NCBI GenBank assembly: GCA_016209805.1 | Contig: JACQVJ010000045.1 | Coordinates: 1-5,241 of the forward strand | Length of the DNA stretch: 5,241 nt | Direction: 5' to 3' | Source of the DNA: Ignavibacteriota bacterium | Lineage (GTDB): Bacteria; Bacteroidota; Ignavibacteria; UBA10030; UBA6906 | Part shown: one piece after another, positions 1-5,241 of the stretch | How positions within the stretch are numbered: position 1 is the first letter of the stretch | How the letters are laid out: each line of letters opens with the position of its first letter | Notes under the pieces: model-generated | What the model saw: the letters and a program-made list of their open reading frames with translations, nothing else | Told to the model about the DNA's origin: nothing | Database searches by the model: none | Position numbers and translations under genes: made by a program

Positions 1-488
1 AACAGCATCCCGAACGCAATCAGCACTCCAAACACTGCCCCCGACGCACCAACCGTCGGAGCACCGGGTCCGACAAGCGGTGCAACAAACAAATTGGAAA
101 TACCCGCGCCAAGTCCACACACAAGATAATATATCAAGAATCTTTTTGAGCCCCAGGTGTTTTCCAGTTCCATCCCAAACATCCAGAGCGCGAGCATGTT
201 GAAGAACAGATGCCCGAGGCCACCATGCATAAACATGTACGTCACAAGCTGCCATGGCCAGAAGTTCGTACCCAGAGGCCAAAGGGCGAAGTAATATGTG
301 AACAAACCCCTGTCACCACCGATCTGTACACCCCCCACTGTGAATGGTGCGAGGAAGAAGCCAACGAGCAACCAGATCGCCGCGTTGCTAATGAGCAACG
401 ACTTAATCACGGGAGGAAAGAACCTGAATCCCCCGAAGAAACTCGGTCGATAGTACGCGCCTGGTCCGCCAGTTCGATAATACGCCAT
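1..488 (-). CDS. Rhomboid family intramembrane serine protease, N-terminal 162 residues (3' end outside window)
   Basis: Rhomboids cut transmembrane or membrane-proximal segments of other membrane proteins inside the lipid bilayer, using a Ser-His dyad. Translating the minus strand from the ATG at 488 gives 162 residues with no stop before the window edge. A hydrophobic first helix lies around residues 27-50. The family L1/TM2 signature follows: WQLVTYMFMHGG (79-90) then GHLFFN (92-97), whose His and Asn form the oxyanion region. The catalytic GASG motif is at 147-150, with nucleophile Ser149. The dyad histidine would lie in a later helix outside the window, so activity cannot be confirmed here. 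The start is supported by AGGTGA seven bases upstream. The Gly/Tyr/Arg/Pro-rich N-terminus (1-26) is cytosolic in style with no signal peptide. It starts 65 bases after pgk on the same strand, so co-transcription is plausible. The substrate is unknown. Confidence 0.93.
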   Translation of the reverse strand, partial: MAYYRTGGPGAYYRPSFFGGFRFFPPVIKSLLISNAAIWLLVGFFLAPFTVGGVQIGGDRGLFTYYFALWPLGTNFWPWQLVTYMFMHGGLGHLFFNMLALWMFGMELENTWGSKRFLIYYLVCGLGAGISNLFVAPLVGPGAPTVGASGAVFGVLIAFGML

Positions 489-495
489 TATTCGT

Positions 496-501
496 TCACC
501 T
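496..501 (-). promoter_or_regulatory. Ribosome-binding site of the rhomboid gene
   Basis: The minus strand reads AGGTGA seven bases before the ATG at 488. It fixes the rhomboid start, because the frame upstream contains no ATG before the pgk end. It also shows that the gene has its own initiation signal and does not depend on coupling to pgk. Confidence 0.65.
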
Positions 502-553
502 GATAAACACCAATCTCTCTTCTGCTAACACTCTGATGCTTGTTTTGGTTCGG

Positions 554-1753
554 TCACGGTTTGCTATCAAGAGCCGCAAGCCCCGGAAGGGTTTTCCCTT
601 CGAGGAACTCCAGAGCCGCTCCGCCTCCTGTGGATACGTGCGAGATGGAGCCATCGAACCCGCCTTGTGCGACCGCAGCCGCCGAATCACCCCCGCCGAC
701 TATTGTCACTGCACCCGACTTGGTCGCCTGTGACAGAAGTCTTGCAACCTCCATCGTGCCGGCGGCAAAGTTCGACATCTCAAACACTCCCATCGGACCG
801 TTCCACACAATCGTCTTTGCATTCCGCATCGCAAGGTTGATCAGCTTCACTGTCTCAGGTCCGATATCGAGGGCTCGCCAACCCGAAGGTATCTTTGAGA
901 CCGGCACAATCCTTCGTTGAGCATCATTGTCGAGCTTGTCCGCAATAACACAATCGACAGGGAGAATCAATCGGAGTCGACGGGATTTTACCATGTCGAG
1001 AATTTCCTTCGCCACACCAATCTTCTCTCTCTCGACCAGCGAATCGCCGATCTCCATGCCCTGCGCCTCGAAGAACGTGAACGCCATGCCTCCCCCTATC
1101 ACGAGCACATCCACTTTGGGAAGAAGGTTCTGGATGACGTCGATCTTGCCGGAGATTTTCGCTCCGCCGAGGATCGTAACAAAAGGACGCTTCGGGTTGC
1201 CGACCGCCTTGCTGAGATAGTCGATCTCCTTCTTCATCAGGTATCCCGCGACGCTCGGCTTGAGCAGTCGTGCAACACCTTCGGTCGATGCGTGCGCGCG
1301 ATGGGCGCTCCCGAACGCATCATTCACGTATACATCGCCAAGGCTCGCAAGCTCTCTGGCAAACTCCATTTCGTTCTGCTCTTCTTCAACATGGAAGCGC
1401 ACGTTTTCAAGCATAAGGACTTCACCGGGCCGCACCTCCGCTGCCATCTGGCGCGCCGTCTTTCCAATGCAGTCGCCGGCAAAATTCACGGGAACATTCA
1501 AGAGAATCCCCAAATACTCTGCCACCGGCTTCAAAGAAAACTCCGGATCCGGCTGACCTTTCGGACGGCCAAGGTGACTCATCAGGATCGGCCTTCCTCC
1601 TGAATCGAGGATCTTCCGAATAGTTGGCAGCGATTCCACAATGCGCTTGTCGTCGGAGATCGTTCCATCTCCTGTCATGGGGACGTTGAAATCAACACGG
1701 ACGAGGACCCGCTTCCCCTTCAGATCGACGTCGTCAATCGTCAATGTGTTCAT
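554..1753 (-). CDS. pgk: Phosphoglycerate kinase
   Basis: This cytosolic glycolytic enzyme transfers the acyl phosphate of 1,3-bisphosphoglycerate to ADP, giving 3-phosphoglycerate and ATP. The 399-residue length is normal for bacterial Pgk. The N-terminal substrate domain shows RVDFNVP (19-25), HLGRPKG (60-66), LENVRFH (115-121) and the basic HRAHAS patch (151-156). The C-terminal nucleotide domain shows GGAKISGK (196-203), GGGMAFTF (220-227), WNGPMGVFE (317-325), GGGDSAAA (353-360) and STGGGAALEFLEG (374-386). No key motif is missing. The ATG at 1753 gives the typical Pgk N-terminus, but there is no clear Shine-Dalgarno sequence in front of it, unlike gap and the rhomboid gene. It lies 93 bases downstream of gap with a hairpin between them and is probably co-transcribed with gap. 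Confidence 0.98.
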   Translation of the reverse strand: MNTLTIDDVDLKGKRVLVRVDFNVPMTGDGTISDDKRIVESLPTIRKILDSGGRPILMSHLGRPKGQPDPEFSLKPVAEYLGILLNVPVNFAGDCIGKTARQMAAEVRPGEVLMLENVRFHVEEEQNEMEFARELASLGDVYVNDAFGSAHRAHASTEGVARLLKPSVAGYLMKKEIDYLSKAVGNPKRPFVTILGGAKISGKIDVIQNLLPKVDVLVIGGGMAFTFFEAQGMEIGDSLVEREKIGVAKEILDMVKSRRLRLILPVDCVIADKLDNDAQRRIVPVSKIPSGWRALDIGPETVKLINLAMRNAKTIVWNGPMGVFEMSNFAAGTMEVARLLSQATKSGAVTIVGGGDSAAAVAQGGFDGSISHVSTGGGAALEFLEGKTLPGLAALDSKP

Positions 1754-1775
1754 ACGGATAGAACGCTGTCAATTT

Positions 1776-1825
1776 CGATAAGAATAGAAACGGCTACCAT
1801 CCCACGAAGGGAGCCGGCAGCCGTT
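1776..1825 (-). terminator. Hairpin with U-rich tail between gap and pgk (partial terminator or processing site)
   Basis: Read on the minus strand, AACGGCTGCC (1816-1825) pairs with GGTAGCCGTT (1789-1798), ten pairs including one G-U. An asymmetric internal loop follows, then TCCC/GGGA (1809-1812 with 1800-1803) closed by a five-base TTCGT loop. The 3' side continues into TTCTATTCTTATCG, which is U-rich but interrupted. The hairpin begins 22 bases after the gap stop. It looks like an intrinsic terminator of limited strength, or an RNA stability or processing element that would let gap and pgk be expressed at different levels. Folding was done by eye. Confidence 0.55.
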
Positions 1826-1846
1826 ACTCGCTTGCACTTCTCGGCA

Positions 1847-3082
<1,236 letters not shown>

Positions 3083-3150
3083 TCAATTCGAACAATGACA
3101 CTACCAAGTCTTTCGTCGGTACGCTCGATGTAAGCAACACGTCATAACGA

Positions 3151-3888
3151 TCATTCTGCCAGTGCAACCGAAGCTGCAATCACACTCCTCGCGCCATTCG
3201 CTTTCAAAACGCGGGCACACGCTTCAATCGTCGCTCCGGTCGTAATCACATCATCGGCCACAATAAAGGTGTGCCCCTGGATCACCGACCTGCCGAACGG
3301 TGTTGCCTCAAACGCATCGCCGACGTTCTCCTTCCTTTCCGCCGCGTTCAGTTGAGTCTGGGATCTGGTGTACTTTTTCCTGAAGAGAAGAGCCGGGCAC
3401 ACCTGCAAGCCAGTCACATTGCTGATACCCTTGCAGATGAACTCACTCTGGTTATAGCCACGTTCCCTCTCCTTCAATCGATGCAGTGGAACCGGGATAA
3501 TTCCATACACATTCGGGAACCCGGCCATTGCAGCAACGACGCCTCCGAGTTTTTCGCCCAACTCGATCCCGATCCGCGTGAACGCTTCGTACTTCAGCTG
3601 GTGGATGAGAGATTGCAGGACGCCATCTTTCTCGAAGTGATACGCAGAGACAAGGTGGGCGATACTCCCGGAGACTCTCAGCCGGTCCGACATAACTCGA
3701 TACAGCTCATCCTCCGAATCGACCGGACGGATTCTTGTCCAGCATTGGCCGCATACTCGGGAGTTGCTCTCCGTAAGTGGAGCATCGCACACAAAGCAAA
3801 CAGGCGGATAAATGAACTCACGAATGGGTCGAACAATGGACCGAACGAAGTCCATTGGCCGTAACGTGATGGGAAGAAGTGAACCCAT
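3151..3888 (-). CDS. comF: ComF family protein (zinc finger plus phosphoribosyltransferase fold)
   Basis: ComF-family proteins act in the cytosol in natural transformation, downstream of DNA uptake. In some bacteria the homologue (GntX/YhgH) is annotated otherwise, and many carriers are not known to be competent. The 245 residues match the family. A four-cysteine zinc site lies at Cys31, Cys34, Cys46 and Cys49. A conserved middle segment holds the LIHQLKY motif, and IIPVPLHRLKERERGYNQ leads into the PRTase domain. The R-T-Q-L-R-N pattern (RKKYTRSQTQLNAAERKENVG) and the PRPP loop VADDVITTGAT (210-220) are intact. The ATG at 3888 has AGGTGA three bases before it, a short spacing; Met12 is an alternative start without a ribosome site. 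No other competence gene is visible here, so the role in DNA uptake is inferred from the family only. Confidence 0.93.
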   Translation of the reverse strand: MGSLLPITLRPMDFVRSIVRPIREFIYPPVCFVCDAPLTESNSRVCGQCWTRIRPVDSEDELYRVMSDRLRVSGSIAHLVSAYHFEKDGVLQSLIHQLKYEAFTRIGIELGEKLGGVVAAMAGFPNVYGIIPVPLHRLKERERGYNQSEFICKGISNVTGLQVCPALLFRKKYTRSQTQLNAAERKENVGDAFEATPFGRSVIQGHTFIVADDVITTGATIEACARVLKANGARSVIAASVALAE

Positions 3889-3988
3889 AGCTCACCTGCA
3901 CGGATTTTGAAATTACGCTCCGCTGGATTGGGAGGTTGATTACATCCAGGAGCAGCTCGTTCCTATTTTGCTTGGTCCGTGGCTGGGA

Positions 3989-4335
3989 CTATTCAATAGC
4001 CTCCAGTCGATCCTCAAATACCTGGACTATACGATGTGTGTTGCTCAGCTCACATGCAAGCGGCCAGTGCCGAACGATTGTTTCCATGAATTCCTTAAGT
4101 CTAATGTTACCCAGCCTGATGTGAATAACTCGAGGAGGTGGCACGCTCACAAGAATCCTGTCGGAAAAATCTCGGTCTTTTGTCACGATTGTCAGCCCAT
4201 GACTTTTTGCGTAATCCCATATGCGACTATCCAATAACGACGGATCAATTTCAGACACATGCAGATAGTCATCGCCGGACCAGAGGGGAAAAGAACTCGG
4301 AAGGTTAACATCAATGAGTATCCGGGCCTCTTCAC
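3989..4335 (-). CDS. DUF5615 PIN-like toxin, start codon disrupted or non-canonical
   Basis: This is the likely ribonuclease toxin of a type II toxin-antitoxin pair, by analogy with VapC/PIN proteins. The minus-strand frame is open from 4348 to the TAG at 3989. It reads RILIDVNLP near the start, then DSRIWDYAKSHG, TIVTKDRDFSDRI, PPPRVIHIRLGN and a C-terminal helix ending EDRLEAIE. The acidic residues expected of the PIN-like site (ILID, the DSRIW acidic pair, TKDRDF) are present. There is no ATG in frame before RILID, and the first in-frame GTG (4256-4258) would remove the first conserved acidic strand. A GTG at 4333-4335 overlaps the antitoxin stop as GTGA but is one base out of frame; one extra C in the CCC tract (4324-4326) would give VKRPRILID. 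CTG at 4337-4339 is the only other near-start. The cause may be a real mutation, a sequencing error, or unusual initiation. Confidence 0.75.
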
Positions 4336-4562
4336 GCAGTCGTTTTGATCACGTACTGATTGCCCATGAGCTTCGCTGCGAACTGAAGACACGCACGAAT
4401 GTCTTCAAACTCAAGCAACGGATAGTGTTTGAGAATTTCTTCGGGCGTATCCCCGGCCGCCAGAAATCCCAGAATCGTTTCGGCGGTGATCCCCTTTCCT
4501 CTTATTGTCGGTTTGCCGTTACACAACTCCGGGTCAATTGTGATTCTGTCAAGCAGGTTCAT
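4332..4562 (-). CDS. DUF433 domain antitoxin
   Basis: This 76-residue protein matches the DUF433 family: LLDRITIDPELCNGKPTIRGKGIT near the N-terminus, then a helical segment AETILGFLAAGDTPEEILKHYP and LEFEDIRACLQFAAKL. DUF433 proteins are small helix-turn-helix-like proteins commonly encoded just before DUF5615 or PIN-domain toxins and thought to neutralise the toxin and bind their own promoter. Here the toxin frame overlaps its 3' end, the usual arrangement for coupled expression. The start at 4562 is chosen because GGAGG lies eight bases upstream and the protein then begins MNLLDRI as in the family; an upstream in-frame ATG at 4586 lacks a ribosome site and would put the GGAGG inside the gene. 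The tail after the domain (GNQYVIKTTA) is short. Confidence 0.87.
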   Translation of the reverse strand: MNLLDRITIDPELCNGKPTIRGKGITAETILGFLAAGDTPEEILKHYPLLEFEDIRACLQFAAKLMGNQYVIKTTA

Positions 4563-4570
4563 ACATGCTC

Positions 4571-4575
4571 CCTCC
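4571..4575 (-). promoter_or_regulatory. Ribosome-binding site of the DUF433 antitoxin
   Basis: The minus strand reads AAGGAGGGAG, a near-perfect Shine-Dalgarno sequence, with GGAGG eight bases before the ATG at 4562. It is much stronger than anything in front of the toxin frame, consistent with antitoxin being made in excess. Confidence 0.8.
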
Positions 4576-4581
4576 TTCGAG

Positions 4582-4616
4582 ATCATGATGATACAACTTC
4601 ATTCTCCACACTTCAG
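4582..4616 (-). promoter_or_regulatory. Possible weak promoter and small operator of the toxin-antitoxin cassette
   Basis: On the minus strand TATCAT (4588-4593) resembles a -10 box, with only a poor -35 (CTGAAG, 4611-4616) at 17 bases. A perfect eight-base palindrome ATCATGAT (4582-4589) overlaps the -10. Antitoxins often repress their own promoter through such sites. The match is weak and the palindrome short, so this is only a candidate. Confidence 0.25.
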
Positions 4617-4617
4617 C

Positions 4618-5241
4618 TTAGTTGCGTCTCGCCTTCTTTGTCTCCTTCATCGTTTCCAGCTTTTGTATCTCATCCCGTAACTGCGCCGCTCTCTCGAACT
4701 CAAGATCCCTCGACGCTCTGATCATCTCTGCCCGCAACTCTTTGATCAGGTCCTTACGTTGCGCGCTTGTAAGATAACGGACCACACTCTCAGCCACAAG
4801 AGGCATTTTCGCCCGCTCACGCCGGGCATCGCGCTCGGCTTTTACATCGGCAACAGCGGTAGCAGCCAGCACTTCTTCAACGGTTTTGTAAACGGTCCTG
4901 GGAGAGATGCCATGTTCCTTGTTGTACTGAATCTGTTTGTCGCGTCTGCGGCGGGTTTCCAGAAGCATCCGCTCCATGGAACCGGTGACCGTATCCGCGT
5001 ACATGATGACCCTCCCGTTTAGGTTGCGGGCCGTCCGGCCTGCCGTCTGAATAAGTGATTTCTCTGATCGGAGGAACCCCTCTTTGTCGGCGTCGAGTAT
5101 TGCAACGAGAGAAACCTCAGGAAGGTCGAGACCTTCACGCAGCAGGTTGACCCCGACAAGCACGTCGAAATCTCCGAGGCGAAGGTCACGGAGGATTTCA
5201 ACCCGCTCCAGCGCATTAACTTCGGAATGAATGTATCGGAC
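4618..5241 (-). CDS. uvrB: UvrABC system protein B, C-terminal 207 residues (5' end outside window)
   Basis: UvrB is the damage-verifying helicase-like subunit of nucleotide excision repair; it is loaded by UvrA and recruits UvrC. The visible part begins [21 protein letters not shown], in the C-terminal helicase domain. It continues with motif V ([26 protein letters not shown]) and motif VI (QTAGRTARN, visible residues 65-73). The usual form of motif VI is QTIGRAARN; the key Gln, Gly and both Arg are kept, so the Ala and Thr changes are probably neutral. The ISPRTVYK segment follows, and the protein ends with a UVR domain (about 163-197, [24 protein letters not shown]), which contacts UvrC. 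The complete protein should be near 660-680 residues. It is followed by the toxin-antitoxin cassette with no evident terminator. Confidence 0.97.
   Translation of the reverse strand, partial: VRYIHSEVNALERVEILRDLRLGDFDVLVGVNLLREGLDLPEVSLVAILDADKEGFLRSEKSLIQTAGRTARNLNGRVIMYADTVTGSMERMLLETRRRRDKQIQYNKEHGISPRTVYKTVEEVLAATAVADVKAERDARRERAKMPLVAESVVRYLTSAQRKDLIKELRAEMIRASRDLEFERAAQLRDEIQKLETMKETKKARRN

Noticed and set aside
917..1603. A 228-codon open frame on the plus strand inside pgk
   Set aside because: It is wholly antisense to a perfectly conserved pgk, and its translation has no recognisable motif, so it is a shadow of pgk codon bias.
1742..1770. A TTGACA on the minus strand just before pgk as a pgk promoter
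   Set aside because: TTGACA is present at 1765-1770, but 17 bases further the sequence is not -10-like and already lies inside the pgk coding region.
3271..3864. A 197-codon plus-strand open frame opposite comF
   Set aside because: It is antisense to a complete comF with all motifs intact, and shows no family motif or ribosome-binding site of note.
3889..3988. A terminator or promoter between the toxin gene and comF
   Set aside because: Only a four-base GTCC/GGAC stem without a U-run and no matched -35/-10 pair were found. The stretch holds nothing that I can support apart from the comF ribosome site at 3892-3897.
4192..4392. A 66-codon minus-strand open frame overlapping both antitoxin and toxin
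   Set aside because: It is out of frame with both conserved proteins for nearly all its length. It matters only because it holds the VKRP codons that would join the toxin frame with one added base.

Overview
All supported genes in this window lie on the minus strand. In transcription order, from high to low coordinates, they are: the 3' end of uvrB, a small DUF433 antitoxin plus DUF5615 PIN-like toxin pair, a comF-family phosphoribosyltransferase gene, gap (glyceraldehyde-3-phosphate dehydrogenase), pgk (phosphoglycerate kinase), and the 5' part of a rhomboid intramembrane protease gene. Base composition is roughly balanced, with A/T-rich stretches upstream of gap. The protein style, and the presence of this DUF433/DUF5615 subtype, suggest a free-living bacterium of the Bacteroidota/Chlorobiota/Ignavibacteriota group. 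This is an impression from memory of such proteins, not a computed placement.

Region 5241-3889: UvrB (nucleotide excision repair) ends with its UVR domain. It is followed after about 55 bases by the toxin-antitoxin cassette. The antitoxin has a strong ribosome-binding site. The toxin frame is open and well conserved in character but has no normal start codon: a GTG overlapping the antitoxin stop is exactly one base out of frame. About 100 bases without a clear gene separate the toxin from comF.

Region 3888-2849: comF encodes a zinc-finger plus PRTase protein of usual length. Between comF and gap lie about 300 non-coding bases. They hold two GTAG-headed hairpins facing each other (REP/BIME-like), then a very good sigma-70-type promoter, then an A/T-rich leader with a small hairpin and a strong ribosome-binding site.

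Region 2848-1: gap and pgk catalyse consecutive steps of lower glycolysis (G3P to 1,3-bisphosphoglycerate to 3-phosphoglycerate, with ATP gain) and are probably transcribed together from the promoter upstream of gap. A long hairpin with a moderately U-rich tail sits between them and may set their relative expression. The rhomboid gene begins 65 bases after pgk with its own ribosome-binding site and runs off the window edge.

Most of the window is ordinary housekeeping sequence. The points most worth a second look are the apparent one-base lesion at the toxin start, the paired REP-like hairpins, and the gap-pgk intergenic hairpin. I see no CRISPR array, tRNA, rRNA or insertion sequence.
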